Shown: piece by piece, positions 54,872 to 64,000 of the stretch | How the letters are laid out: each line of letters starts with the position of its first letter | Position numbering within the stretch: the first letter of the stretch is position 1 | From: Croceibacterium salegens | GTDB lineage: Bacteria > Pseudomonadota > Alphaproteobacteria > Sphingomonadales > Sphingomonadaceae | Reading direction: 5' to 3' | DNA length: 64,000 nt | Assembly: GCF_009827435.1 (NCBI RefSeq) | Contig: NZ_WTYM01000052.1 | Coordinates: forward strand, 62,001-126,000 | Notes under the pieces: generated by a model | Told to the model about the DNA's origin: nothing | What the model saw: only the letters and a program-made list of their open reading frames with translations | Database searches by the model: none | Translations under genes and position numbers: made by a program

Positions 54872-55717
54872 ATGCGCCCCGCCGCGAAACCTTTCCGCAT
54901 ATATTTCAAGACCTCGGTTGCCGCGCTGGCTGCGATCGCGACGATCGCCCCGCTGCCGGTCTCGGCCCAGGGCGACCTGCTAATTGCCCCGACCCGCCTG
55001 GTGCTCGATGGCCGCCGTGGGGGCGAGGTGATCCTCAACAACATGGGCAACGACGAAGCGACCTACCGCATCACGCTCGAGCTGCGCCGGATGGACGAGG
55101 ACGGCAATCTCGTGCCCGTCGCCGAAAGCGAAGAGACCGCATCGGAAAAGGCCGCGCTCGAAATGATCCGCTATGCCCCGCGCCGCGTGACGCTGCCGCC
55201 GGACCAGCCGCAATCGGTCCGGATCAGCGCTCGCCCGGGCGCCGACCTGCCGGATGGTGAGTATCGCGTCCACATGTCGTTTGCAGCGCTTCCCAAGGTC
55301 GATTCGGTGGCCGATCAGGAGGCTAGTGCCGGAGACGGGATCTCGATCAAGCTCACGCCGATCTACGGCATCGTCATGCCGATCATCATCCGCAAGGGCG
55401 AGCTGAAGGTCACCGCCGGCCTCGCCAACCCGCGAATCCTGCACACCGCGCAGGGCGACGCCTTCGCCATCGACATGGAGCGCAACGGGACCTCGTCAAT
55501 ATACGGGGACCTGCTGGTCTACCCGCAGGGCGCCAGCGAGCCGGTGTTCGTCGCCCGCGGGCTCGGCGTCTATCCGGAGATCAACGAGCGCCACGCGATG
55601 TTCGGCATCTCGCCCGAGCAGAGCGCCGCGCTGAAGGGCCCCGTGCGGGTCGAATTCCGCGATTCGGTCGAAAACGGCGGCGGCCTGATCGCCTCAGTCG
55701 ACGCGGTGCTCGGCTAG
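54872..55717 (+). CDS. PapD-like periplasmic chaperone
   Basis: 281 residues with a signal peptide (cleavage near VSAQG). N-terminal immunoglobulin-like domain (LLIAPTRLVLDGRRGGEVIL, APRRVTLPPDQPQSVRI) of the pili-assembly chaperone fold. The position in the cluster supports donor-strand chaperoning of the DUF4402 subunit. Ends 27 bp before the usher-like gene. Confidence 0.82.
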   Translation: MRPAAKPFRIYFKTSVAALAAIATIAPLPVSAQGDLLIAPTRLVLDGRRGGEVILNNMGNDEATYRITLELRRMDEDGNLVPVAESEETASEKAALEMIRYAPRRVTLPPDQPQSVRISARPGADLPDGEYRVHMSFAALPKVDSVADQEASAGDGISIKLTPIYGIVMPIIIRKGELKVTAGLANPRILHTAQGDAFAIDMERNGTSSIYGDLLVYPQGASEPVFVARGLGVYPEINERHAMFGISPEQSAALKGPVRVEFRDSVENGGGLIASVDAVLG

Positions 55718-55744
55718 GGGGCGGTCCGCCAGCGGACAGGGGCC

Positions 55745-58450
55745 ATGCGGCATTTCCGGACCTCGACGAGGAAGGCTTTCGCGCTTTGCGCGGCGGCCTT
55801 CCTCGCGTCCGGCGTCCCGTCAACGGCGCAGGCGCAATCCGCTGCCGCCACGCCGCCGACCGACGAAGACTTCGTCCTGCTCCAGCTTCAGGTGAAGAAA
55901 TACAACCTGCGCAACGAGTTGCGTGGTTACCAGACGAATAACGGGGTCTGCGTCGACCTCGCCGACATGATCCTCGCCCTCGACCTCCCGGTCCGGCTCG
56001 ACAAAAAGTCGCGCCGCGCGACCGGCTGGTTGTTCCGGGAGGATCAGACCTTCACGATCGACCGGGACAAAAATGCGGTACAAATCGTGAACACAGAACG
56101 AAAGCTGCTCCCGGGCGAGATCTACGACATGCCCGAGGGCTGGTGCGTCGACGTGAAGTCGCTTGGCGGCTGGCTCGGCGCCACGCTCACGCCCAACCTC
56201 TACCAGTCGGTGCTCAAGCTTGACAGCGAGCAACCGCTGCCGTTCATCGAGGCGATCGAGCGCAAGAGTCGTGCCGCGCGACTTCGCGGTGATAAGTCCT
56301 TCGATCTCTCGGCCTATCCCCAGGCGGACACCCCCTACAAGACGTGGCGCGCCCCCTCGGTCGACGTGGTCGCGCGCTCCGGGGTGCGGAGCAACCAGGG
56401 CCAGACGCAACTCGACCTGCGCTACGAGCTGTTCGCCAGCGGCGAGGTCGCCAAGGTCAGCTACGATGCCCGACTCGCCTCGGACAACGCGGGTACGCCC
56501 GACACCCTGCGGGTCCGCGCCTATCGCAAGGATCCCAAGGGCGAGATGCTCGGGCCGCTCAAGGCGACGCATGTCGCTGCCGGCGACGTCGAGATGTTTT
56601 CAGGCGACCTCGCCGGTGCCGCGGGCATCGGCCGCGGCGCCTTCATCAGCAATCGCCCGCTGCAGCGCCCGACGCGGTTCGGCAGCACGGTGTTGCGCGG
56701 GGTCCTGCCGATCGGCTGGGACGCCGAGCTCTACCGCAACGGTCAGCTGCTCGCCTTCCAGAGCAATCGCGACGACGGGCGCTACGAATTCGAGGTCAAC
56801 CTGGTTTACGGCCAGAACGACCTTGAGGTGATCCTCTACGGCCCGCAAGGGCAGGTCCGGCGCGAGACGCAGTCGATCCCGGTGGGCTACGGCGCCGTGG
56901 CGCCGGGCAAGCTCGAGTACTGGGCTGGCGTGATCCAGCGCAATCGCGACCTGATAAACTTCCACGATCCGCCAATGCGCCCCGAAACGGGCTGGCAATA
57001 CGGATTCGGGACGCAATACGGCCTCGACAACTTCACGGTTGTCGGGGCGAACGGGCAATCGCTCGTGCTCAATGGAAAACGACGCCAGTACGCCGAACTC
57101 GACCTGCAGCGGACGCTCGGGAAAATGGTCCTCAACCTGTCTGCGGCCCAGGAATTGGGTCGCGGACGAGCCTATCGCGCCCAGGCGCTGGGCCGGTTCG
57201 GAAAGATCAACGTCCAGGCGCAGTCGTTCTTCATCGACGGCGGGTTCACCAGCGGCCTCGTGCAGGAAGACGACAAGGCGGCGCACAGCTTCCAGCTCGA
57301 TACGGTGCTGGGCAGGGGCCGGCGCGTCTTCCCGCTCTCGGCCGGCTTCCAGCGCACCGCGAAGAGCAACGGCCAAAAGGTTAACGAATGGTTAGCACGC
57401 GCCTCGCTCGTGCTGCCCCGCCTCGCGCTGACCGGCATCCTCGTGCATCGACAGGTCTACGGCCCGCAGCTCCACGACGAGAGCACCTCGGTCGGGCTGC
57501 TCGCCAACACCCGGATCCTCGGGCTGACGGTGCGTGCCGACGGGAAGTACCGCATTGGCGGCTCGCGCAAGGGCTTCGAAAGCGCGCGCATGACGATCGA
57601 GAAGTCGCTCGACGAACGCTCCGACCTGCGGCTCGAGGCGGAATACGATGCGCGCCAGCGGGTCACCGAGTTCCAGGCCGGCTATGTGCGGCAGTTCGAC
57701 AAGTTCTCGCTCAGCACCGCGGCGACGGCCGACACCAACGGCGCGCTCGGCGCCAATGTCGCGCTCAACTTCAGCTTCGGACCCGACCCGTTCGGCCGCG
57801 GCCTGCGCTTTTCGCAGAACAAGCTCGCCCGGCGTGGACAGGCCGCGGTTACCGTCTTCCTCGACGAGAACGGCGACGGGATCCGCTCGCCCGGCGAGGG
57901 AGCCCTGCCCGATGTCGGGGTCACCGCCGGCCAGTTCGGAGCCTCCGACCCGACCGACAAGGACGGCCGCACGATCGTCGAGAACCTCTCGCCCTACGAG
58001 CAGGTCCTGCTGGCGGTCGACGAATCGACCCTGCCCGATCCGTTCCTGATGCCGGTGAAGAAGGGCCTCGTGCTGACGCCGCGCGCCGGGGTTACCAGCG
58101 AGATCGAGCTTCCCGTCGCCCCGACCGGGGAGGTCGAGGGCGAAGTTCGCGGCCTCGAGGACACTCCGCGCGCCGGGGTCGAGCTCGAACTGGTCGACCA
58201 GGACGGCGATGTCGCGGCCACCACGATGACCGAGTTCGACGGGTTCTTCCTGTTCGAACGGGTGCCCTATGGCACCTATCGCCTGCGTCTCGGGGCGAGC
58301 AGCGCGAAGGCGCTGGGCACCGTGCGCGACCTCGGCCGGACGGCGATCCTGTCGCCCGATGCAACGCTGGTCGAGGTCGGCATCATGCGGCTGCAGGCGA
58401 GCACGATCGCCAGCCGCGACGACGAGCCGTCGGTCGGCGGCTCGCCTTGA
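55745..58450 (+). CDS. Usher-like outer membrane protein (alternate chaperone-usher type)
   Basis: 901 residues. Signal peptide (cleavage near AQAQ). An N-terminal domain (~38-190) is followed by a long beta-barrel-like region (~200-680) with an internal SFQSNRDDGRYEFEVN-like pattern. The C-terminal tail has an NGDG motif in LDENGDGIRSPGEGALPDVG and two Ig/carboxypeptidase-regulatory-like beta domains. Layout resembles TcfC/CooC-class ushers rather than FimD. Assignment rests on architecture and neighbours. Confidence 0.7.
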   Translation: MRHFRTSTRKAFALCAAAFLASGVPSTAQAQSAAATPPTDEDFVLLQLQVKKYNLRNELRGYQTNNGVCVDLADMILALDLPVRLDKKSRRATGWLFREDQTFTIDRDKNAVQIVNTERKLLPGEIYDMPEGWCVDVKSLGGWLGATLTPNLYQSVLKLDSEQPLPFIEAIERKSRAARLRGDKSFDLSAYPQADTPYKTWRAPSVDVVARSGVRSNQGQTQLDLRYELFASGEVAKVSYDARLASDNAGTPDTLRVRAYRKDPKGEMLGPLKATHVAAGDVEMFSGDLAGAAGIGRGAFISNRPLQRPTRFGSTVLRGVLPIGWDAELYRNGQLLAFQSNRDDGRYEFEVNLVYGQNDLEVILYGPQGQVRRETQSIPVGYGAVAPGKLEYWAGVIQRNRDLINFHDPPMRPETGWQYGFGTQYGLDNFTVVGANGQSLVLNGKRRQYAELDLQRTLGKMVLNLSAAQELGRGRAYRAQALGRFGKINVQAQSFFIDGGFTSGLVQEDDKAAHSFQLDTVLGRGRRVFPLSAGFQRTAKSNGQKVNEWLARASLVLPRLALTGILVHRQVYGPQLHDESTSVGLLANTRILGLTVRADGKYRIGGSRKGFESARMTIEKSLDERSDLRLEAEYDARQRVTEFQAGYVRQFDKFSLSTAATADTNGALGANVALNFSFGPDPFGRGLRFSQNKLARRGQAAVTVFLDENGDGIRSPGEGALPDVGVTAGQFGASDPTDKDGRTIVENLSPYEQVLLAVDESTLPDPFLMPVKKGLVLTPRAGVTSEIELPVAPTGEVEGEVRGLEDTPRAGVELELVDQDGDVAATTMTEFDGFFLFERVPYGTYRLRLGASSAKALGTVRDLGRTAILSPDATLVEVGIMRLQASTIASRDDEPSVGGSP

Positions 58451-58459
58451 GCGCGGCGC

Positions 58460-59338
58460 CTACTTGGTCGACTTGGTGTACTTCGTCGTCTTCGTCGCGG
58501 GCGCGGTACGCACGTACTTGGTCTGCGGCACGACGACCTTTTCCTCGACGATTTCCTCGGTCACGTACTGCGTCTCGCGGCGCGTGGGCGCAGAGTAGGT
58601 GTAGGTCGCCTGCGTCGCCACCGGCACCATCACGGTGACGTAGCCGGTGTAGCCGTAGCCATAGGGACCATAGGCCGGGCCGGGGCCGTAACCGCCGGTG
58701 TAGTTGTTGAGGTAGGCCTCGCACTCGTCGATATCGTCACGGTCGGACGCCGCGCCGATCGCCGAACCGATCGCCGCACCGAGCAGCCCGCCGACGCCGG
58801 CGCCGATCAGCGTCCCCCCGAGACGGCGGTGGCTCGAACCGTTGGTGACCTCATGGCCGGCGATGCCTCCGCCGATCGCGCCGAGCAGGCCGCCGATGAG
58901 GCCGCCGCTCTTCTTCTTCTCGCCGTAGTACCGCCGCCGGCAGTCGGCCAGCCAGGCCTCGCGCTGCTGGAGAGTGTAGCCGACCGTGGGCACGGGCGGC
59001 AGGCCGGTCTGCGCGGGATATTCGGCCGGGTATTGCGTCACGGGCGGTGCGTACTGCGGAGCGGGCTGCGGGTACTGCACCGCGCCGTAGCCGTACTGCC
59101 GAACCGGGCCGATTGCCTGGACCTGGCCCTCATACTGCCCCTGGTACTGGACTTGCGGCATCGGCGCGGCCGGATAGGTCTGAACGGGCATGACCGCCGG
59201 GGCCTGCTGCACGGGCGCCGGCTGGTAGACGACCGGCGGCGGAGGCGGCGGCAGCGTGTAGCTGTCCTGGGCCAGGGCAGGCGATGCCACCATGGCAAGA
59301 CCGGAGGCGGCGAGGAGCAAAGAGGTGACGCGCTTCAT
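58460..59338 (-). CDS. Glycine-zipper envelope protein
   Basis: 292 residues. Signal peptide (SPALAQ), a long Pro/Gln/Tyr-rich low-complexity region (~28-110), then a glycine-zipper pair (GGLIGGLLGAIGGGIAGHE; GGTLIGAGVGGLLGAAIG). A Tyr/Gly stretch and a Thr/Lys-rich tail follow. Zipper domains of the 17-kDa antigen type insert in the outer membrane. Convergent with the usher-like gene; they may share the surface role. Confidence 0.8.
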   Translation of the reverse strand: MKRVTSLLLAASGLAMVASPALAQDSYTLPPPPPPVVYQPAPVQQAPAVMPVQTYPAAPMPQVQYQGQYEGQVQAIGPVRQYGYGAVQYPQPAPQYAPPVTQYPAEYPAQTGLPPVPTVGYTLQQREAWLADCRRRYYGEKKKSGGLIGGLLGAIGGGIAGHEVTNGSSHRRLGGTLIGAGVGGLLGAAIGSAIGAASDRDDIDECEAYLNNYTGGYGPGPAYGPYGYGYTGYVTVMVPVATQATYTYSAPTRRETQYVTEEIVEEKVVVPQTKYVRTAPATKTTKYTKSTK

Positions 59339-59469
59339 GATTCCTTGTCCCCTGAATGAACGCGGTGTCGAATCCGCACGCGGCTGTGCCCGCGAATTAA
59401 CCTGCCGGTTACCATCGCGAAGCGCGGCAAACCAAAGGGTTCGCCGCCCATGTCCCGAAACGGGTCGAG

Positions 59470-59952
59470 TCAGATGCGGGAAGCGAGAATCCCGGCGAGC
59501 GCCGTGAAGCCGGCGAGGTCGTCCTCGTCGAAGCGGCTGGTCCGCGGCGAATCGAGGTCGATCACCGCGATGACCGCGCCGTCGCGGATGACCGGCACGA
59601 CCAGTTCCGACTGGCTCGCCGCATCGCAGGCGATATGCCCGGGGAAGGCGTGGACGTCGGCCACCAGCTGGCTCTCGCCGCTCTGCGCGGCAGTCCCGCA
59701 CACGCCGCTGCCGAAGGGAATACGGATGCACGCCGGGCGGCCGCAGAACGGGCCGAGCACCAGTTCATCGCCGATGACGCGATAGAAACCGGCCCAGTTG
59801 AGCTCGGGCACCAGCTGCCATACCAGCGCGGCGACATTGGCCATGTTGGCCACCGCGTCGGGCTCCCCTGCCGTCAATGCGTCGGCGGCGGAGACGAGCT
59901 CGCGGTAGAATTCGGACTTGGGCTGGTCGAGGTCGGCGGTGAAATCGTACAT
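59470..59952 (-). CDS. msrC: Free methionine-(R)-sulfoxide reductase (GAF domain)
   Basis: 160 residues, single GAF domain with the cysteines in FCGRPACIRIPFGSGVCGTAA and DLDSPRTSRF. The fRMsr family repairs free Met-R-sulfoxide. Start at 59952. Confidence 0.85.
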   Translation of the reverse strand: MYDFTADLDQPKSEFYRELVSAADALTAGEPDAVANMANVAALVWQLVPELNWAGFYRVIGDELVLGPFCGRPACIRIPFGSGVCGTAAQSGESQLVADVHAFPGHIACDAASQSELVVPVIRDGAVIAVIDLDSPRTSRFDEDDLAGFTALAGILASRI

Positions 59953-60016
59953 GATGTCCGCCAGCTAGGCTTGCGGCGCCATTGCCGCAAGCCCGGCGCT
60001 GCCCTATCCAGCGGCC

Positions 60017-61453
60017 ATGGCTATCCTGAAGAAAATCGGCATCGCCCTGCTGGTGCTGGTCCTCATCCTCGCCGTCGCCCTCTGGTGGGTGCTGCGCGGC
60101 AGTTCCGCGGATCTCAGCGTCGAGGCCGTGACCGGCGACGACCCTCAGCTGGCCGAGCCCGACCCGCAGACCGTGCCGACGGTCAAGGTGTTCACGCCGG
60201 TCGGCTGGCCCGACGGCGCTGCGCCCGAAGCGGCCGAGGGCATGGCGGTCACCCGCTTTGCCGAGGGGCTCGACCATCCGCGCGTGATCTACCCGCTGCC
60301 CAACGGCGATATCCTCGTTTCGGAGAGCAACGCGCCCGACCGCATCGTCGCGGGCGGCTGGCTGACCAACGTCGTTGCCGGCTTCCTGTTCAGCAAGGCC
60401 GGGGCCGCCGAACCTTCGCCCGACAAGCTCGTCCTGCTGCGCGACGCCGACGGCGACGGCAAGGCGGAGACGCGCGAAGTGCTGCGCGAGAACCTCGCCT
60501 CGCCCGGCGGCATGGCCTGGCAGGACGGCAAGCTCTACGTCGCCGACCACAACGCGCTGCTGCGTTTCGATTACCAGCTCGGCGACGCGGCGATTACCGG
60601 CGAGCCAGAGAAGCTGGTCGACCTGCCCCCGGCGGGCAACCACTGGATGCGCAACATCGTTCTCAGCCCCGACGGCAAGTCGCTTTACATAACCGTCGGT
60701 TCGGCCTCGAACATCGGCGAAAGCGGGATGAAGGCGGAGGAAAACCGCGCCGCCATCCACGAATACGACATCGCCAGCGGCGCGACGCGGCCCTTCGCGC
60801 TCGGCCTGCGCAATCCCAACGGCCTCGCCTGGAATCCATGGAGCGGAGAGCTGTGGACCACGGTGAACGAGCGCGACATGCTCGGCTCCGATCTCGTGCC
60901 CGACTACATGACCAACGTGCCGGTCGGCGCGCAGTACGGCTGGCCGTGGATCTACTGGGGCGACAAGTTCGACGACCGCGTGGAGGAGCCGATGCCGCAG
61001 TTCCTCGCCGAATACACCCGGCGGCCGGAGTTCGCGCTCGGCCCGCACGTCGCCGCACTCGGTCTCGCCTTCACCCGTGAGGGAAGCTTGATGGGCGCGG
61101 GATTCGACCACGGCGCCTTCATCGCCCGGCACGGATCGTGGAACCGCAAGCCGGCTTCGGGATACGATGTCGTTTACGTCGCCTTCGACGAACGCGGCAA
61201 CCCGGTCGGCAAGCCGGTGCAGGTGCTCAAGAGTTTCCTCAGGAACGACGACGAGACCAACGGCCGCCCGACCTGGGTGGCGTGGGACAAGACCGGCGCG
61301 CTGCTGGTCAGCGACGATACCGCCGGCATCATCTGGAGGGTTAACCGGCCCGGCGCCGAGCCGGCCAGGGCGCAGGTGCGCAACACCGGCAAGCCGCTCC
61401 CACCGCAGCGCGAGCTGAAGGGCGATCCTTCGCGCGCCTTCGACGAGGAATAG
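60017..61453 (+). CDS. PQQ-type sugar dehydrogenase-like beta-propeller
   Basis: 478 residues. N-terminal membrane anchor (~7-26), then a six-bladed propeller of the soluble glucose/sorbosone dehydrogenase family. Motifs include GLDHPRVIYPLPNGDILVSE, HWMRNIVLSPDGKSLYITVG and ALGLRNPNGLAWNPWSGELW. Likely periplasmic. PQQ synthesis genes are not in the window, so cofactor supply is unknown. Confidence 0.85.
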   Translation: MAILKKIGIALLVLVLILAVALWWVLRGSSADLSVEAVTGDDPQLAEPDPQTVPTVKVFTPVGWPDGAAPEAAEGMAVTRFAEGLDHPRVIYPLPNGDILVSESNAPDRIVAGGWLTNVVAGFLFSKAGAAEPSPDKLVLLRDADGDGKAETREVLRENLASPGGMAWQDGKLYVADHNALLRFDYQLGDAAITGEPEKLVDLPPAGNHWMRNIVLSPDGKSLYITVGSASNIGESGMKAEENRAAIHEYDIASGATRPFALGLRNPNGLAWNPWSGELWTTVNERDMLGSDLVPDYMTNVPVGAQYGWPWIYWGDKFDDRVEEPMPQFLAEYTRRPEFALGPHVAALGLAFTREGSLMGAGFDHGAFIARHGSWNRKPASGYDVVYVAFDERGNPVGKPVQVLKSFLRNDDETNGRPTWVAWDKTGALLVSDDTAGIIWRVNRPGAEPARAQVRNTGKPLPPQRELKGDPSRAFDEE

Positions 61454-61456
61454 CGA

Positions 61457-62278
61457 TCAGATCCGCTGGCCGGCGCGCCCGGCCAGTTCGGTCACGTAGT
61501 GCCAGGCGACCCGGCCCGAGCGCGCGCCGCGCCGCTTGGCCCACTCGAGCGCTTCGCCTTCGTCCCACTTGAGCGCGTGCTCGTCGGCGTACCCGGCGAC
61601 AATGGCGAGGTATTCGTCCTGCGAACAGGCGTGGAAGCCGAGCGAAAGGCCGAAACGGTCGGCGAGAGCAAGCCGGTCGTCGACCGCGTCGCGCGGATTG
61701 ATCGGGTCGTCCTGCTCGCTCATTTCGCGCGGCACGATGGCGCGGCGGTTCGACGTGACGGCAAGGCGCACGTTGTCGGGGCGTGCCTCCACGCCGCCTT
61801 CAAGCCAGCTTCGCAAATGCCGGGGGCCGTGGGTGTCGCCCTCGGCGAACCCGAGATCGTCGATGAAGACGAGAAAGTTGCGCTCCTGTCCGGCCAGCTC
61901 GGCGAACAGCGCGGGCAGGGTGTCGAGCGAATCGGTCCCGGCCTGGACCAGCGCGATCCGGTCCGCCCCCTCGGCCTGCGCCGAGGCGATCGCGGAGCGG
62001 ACCAGCGCCGACTTGCCCATGCCGCGCGCGCCCCATAGCAGCATGTCGTGCGCGGCGTGACCCCTGGCGAGGCGGGCGATGTTCTCGACCGCCGCGGCCT
62101 TCTGCCGGTCGATGCCCCTCAGCAGGGCGAGCGGCGGGGCATCGATCGCCGCGACCGGCTTGCCGGCCGTGCCGGTCCAGACATAGGCCGGGGCCGAGGT
62201 CCAGTCGGTCGTCTCGCGCGACTTTGCCTCGCCCAGTTCGGCGAGCAGGCGGCGTAGCAGGTCGGCTAGGTCGGTCAT
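61457..62278 (-). CDS. DUF815-family AAA+-like ATPase
   Basis: 273 residues. Walker A GARGMGKSALV at ~83-93, Walker B NFLVFIDDLGF, sensor TSNRRAI and the DUF815-type SFG-like C-terminus (KRRGARSGRVAWHYV). Function of the family is unknown. Start 62278; an ATG at 62296 is possible. Confidence 0.82.
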   Translation of the reverse strand: MTDLADLLRRLLAELGEAKSRETTDWTSAPAYVWTGTAGKPVAAIDAPPLALLRGIDRQKAAAVENIARLARGHAAHDMLLWGARGMGKSALVRSAIASAQAEGADRIALVQAGTDSLDTLPALFAELAGQERNFLVFIDDLGFAEGDTHGPRHLRSWLEGGVEARPDNVRLAVTSNRRAIVPREMSEQDDPINPRDAVDDRLALADRFGLSLGFHACSQDEYLAIVAGYADEHALKWDEGEALEWAKRRGARSGRVAWHYVTELAGRAGQRI

Positions 62279-62381
62279 GCCGGCTGGTTCGGCCATCCGC
62301 GGCCCCGCGGTCAAGCGGCGATTGGTCTTGCCGCGTGGAGCGTATTGCCTAGACTTGCCGGTGGGAGAGGGGATTGAGACG

Positions 62382-63755
62382 ATGAGCATCGCTTTGACCC
62401 GGCGTGGATTCGCCGGAGGGCTCGTGGGCATGGCCGGACTTGCGGCGGCGCCCGGCTGGGCCGCGCCGACCGTTTTTCCGACCGGCACCACGATCTTCGA
62501 CCCGGCCAAGACGTGGAGCGGGTTCACCGTGCTCTCGCTGCTCGACACCCGCGCGGTGGTAGTGCTCGACATGAACGGGCGGACGGTCAAGCGCTGGGAC
62601 GATTTCGACGTTTTCTCGGGCGGACCGGCGCGGGTCCTTCCGGGCGGTATCGTCGTTGCCCCGCAAGGGGCGGTGCAGGGCCATCTCGAAGCGAACGCGC
62701 TCGTCGCGCGCGACTTCGACGGCAAGGAACTGTGGCGGCGCGACGATACGACGACGATCGAGCGCGACGGCAAGGCCGTTCCGAGCGCACGCCAGCACCA
62801 CGACTGGCAGCTCGATTCCTTTCCCGCCGGCTACTATTCGCCGGGCGTTGCGCCTTCGCTCGAGGGGTCGCGGAAGCTGCTGCTGACGCACGAAAGCGCC
62901 AAGAATCCGGCGATTGCCGATGTCATTCTCGACGACGACCGGCTCATCGTGCTCGGGCCGGACGGCAAGCTCGAATGGGAGTGGCAGGCGAGCAAGCACA
63001 TTGACGCCCTCGGTTTCGGTGCGCCCGCCCGCGCCGCGATTCGCCGCCTGGCCGCGCGCGACAACTTCGACTGGTTCCACATCAACGCGGCGACATGGCT
63101 CGGGCCGAACAAGTGGTTCGATACGGGCGACGACCGGTTCGATCCGGGCAACGTCATCATCTCCAGCCGCGCCACCAGCATCATCGCCATCGTCAGGCCC
63201 AGCGGGGAGATCGCCTGGCAGATCGGGCCGGATTTCGGCGCCTCGCCCGAGCTCATGAAGATCGGGCAGATCATCGGCCAGCATCACGCGCACCTGATTC
63301 CCAAGGGGCTGCCCGGCGCGGGCAACCTGCTGGTGTTCGATAACGGCGGTTACAGCGGATACGGCGACGTGAGCGGCACTTCGGCGCGCGGGGATTCGAT
63401 CTACCAGCGCGCCGGTTCGCGGGTGCTCGAGATCGATCCGGTCAGCCTCGAGCTGGTCTGGTCGTACAGCGCGCCGAACTTCTACAGCTTCAACATCAGC
63501 GGCGCGCAGCGCCTGCCCAACGGCAACACGCTGATAACCGAGGGTGCGCCGGGGCGGATCTTCGAGGTCACCGCCGAGAAGGACATCGTGTGGGAATTCA
63601 TGAACCCGCCGGGCGAGGGGCCGCGTCATTCGAACACGGTCTATCGCGCCTACCGCATTCCCTACGGCTGGATGCCGCAAGTCGCGCCGCCGGCCGAAGT
63701 GCCGATCGTCGCGCCCGAAGGCGGGACCTTCCACGTGCCGGGAACGCCGGGCTAG
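62382..63755 (+). CDS. Arylsulfotransferase-like (ASST) periplasmic protein
   Basis: 457 residues. Twin-arginine signal (TRRGFAGGLVGMAG, cleavage near WAAP). Beta-propeller with W-D-W-type repeats, an HHDWQ motif, QHHAHLIPKG and RLPNGNTLITEG. This is the PF05935/ASST layout. Acceptor sulfate esters cannot be told. Two other periplasmic propellers lie close by. Confidence 0.75.
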   Translation: MSIALTRRGFAGGLVGMAGLAAAPGWAAPTVFPTGTTIFDPAKTWSGFTVLSLLDTRAVVVLDMNGRTVKRWDDFDVFSGGPARVLPGGIVVAPQGAVQGHLEANALVARDFDGKELWRRDDTTTIERDGKAVPSARQHHDWQLDSFPAGYYSPGVAPSLEGSRKLLLTHESAKNPAIADVILDDDRLIVLGPDGKLEWEWQASKHIDALGFGAPARAAIRRLAARDNFDWFHINAATWLGPNKWFDTGDDRFDPGNVIISSRATSIIAIVRPSGEIAWQIGPDFGASPELMKIGQIIGQHHAHLIPKGLPGAGNLLVFDNGGYSGYGDVSGTSARGDSIYQRAGSRVLEIDPVSLELVWSYSAPNFYSFNISGAQRLPNGNTLITEGAPGRIFEVTAEKDIVWEFMNPPGEGPRHSNTVYRAYRIPYGWMPQVAPPAEVPIVAPEGGTFHVPGTPG

Positions 63756-63787
63756 CGCGGCCCGCCCGCGCGTTGTAGCGCCGCGCG

Positions 63788-64000
63788 GTGAACGAAACGC
63801 CCGAAATCCTTGCCCCCGACGCCGCCGGGATCGCCCGTGCCGGAGAGATCCTGCGCGGCGGCGGGCTCGTCGCGGTGCCGACCGAAACGGTCTACGGCCT
63901 CGCCGCGCGGGCCGACCAGGCGGACGCCGTGGCGGCGATCTACCGCGCCAAGGGGCGGCCCGACTTCAACCCGCTGATCGTTCACGTCGCCTCGCTCGAC
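63788..64000 (+). CDS. Threonylcarbamoyl-AMP synthase (TsaC/Sua5), N-terminal part
   Basis: First 71 codons from a GTG start, cut by the window end. [20 protein letters not shown] and [17 protein letters not shown] are the YrdC-domain signatures. First step of t6A tRNA modification. Confidence 0.9.
   Translation, partial: MNETPEILAPDAAGIARAGEILRGGGLVAVPTETVYGLAARADQADAVAAIYRAKGRPDFNPLIVHVASLD

Overview
The window is GC-rich (roughly 65 %) chromosomal DNA of an alphaproteobacterium. Gene content and protein style (UrcA family, DUF4402, DUF6489, DUF1491, MerC, a Sphingomonadales-type suf operon, 3' repeats typical of the group) point to Sphingomonadales, most likely Erythrobacteraceae. That placement is inference from remembered families. 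No rRNA, tRNA, CRISPR array, insertion sequence or prophage was recognised; this is core chromosome with small accessory patches.

Layout. 1-1.73 kb: end of an EI24-type membrane protein, a lipoprotein and an internally duplicated unknown protein. 1.86-9.05 kb (minus strand): the SUF iron-sulfur operon, in transcription order Rrf2/IscR-like regulator, sufB, small membrane protein, DUF559 protein, sufC, sufD, sufS, sufT, GNAT, sufA. Two of its genes (sufS, sufA) carry dispersed repeats in their coding frames. 9.4-14.6 kb: pyrD, gamma-glutamyltransferase, acyl-CoA synthetase and a small lipoprotein. 14.6-20.3 kb: thiG/thiS, merC, ctaA (COX15), cutA, a Tat-exported protein, and rplM-rpsI with a terminator. 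20.4-23.9 kb: a cassette of a secreted metallopeptidase-like protein, a membrane protein and a trypsin-like protease. 24-30.2 kb: metallophosphoesterase, lipid kinase, urcA, a LytTR/LytS-type two-component pair and class I fumarase. 30.3-38.9 kb: a degenerate isoaspartyl methyltransferase, tolC, a popZ-like gene, a ferredoxin, CBS protein, erpA, xth, a cell-wall hydrolase, ptsN, hpf and dnaQ.

38.9-53.9 kb is the conserved alphaproteobacterial replication-origin neighbourhood. On the minus strand lie coaE, aroE, maf and ppsR; on the plus strand lie hemE, hemJ, rho, mnmE, mnmG, rsmG, parA and parB. The divergent ppsR/hemE gap (41.8-42.1 kb) is the candidate oriC: it has two DnaA-box-like sites, six GANTC sites within about 200 bp and an AT-rich flank. 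Three parS palindromes lie at 49.6, 51.7 and 52.1 kb, next to parAB. A minus-strand block (45.1-48.0 kb: FG-GAP-like protein, FMN glutamate-synthase-like protein, dienelactone hydrolase) interrupts the cluster.

54.1-58.5 kb encodes a chaperone-usher-like surface system (DUF4402 subunit, PapD-like chaperone, 901-aa usher-like outer-membrane protein). Then come a glycine-zipper protein, free methionine sulfoxide reductase, PQQ-type sugar dehydrogenase, DUF815 ATPase, arylsulfotransferase-like protein and the start of tsaC/sua5.

The least expected signals are repeats. A 133-bp element with perfect 10-bp terminal inverted repeats is translated inside SufS, and a shorter repeat is translated inside SufA. 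A roughly 110-bp four-hairpin element occurs twice, just downstream of the thiG and sleB stop codons, with compensatory stem differences.
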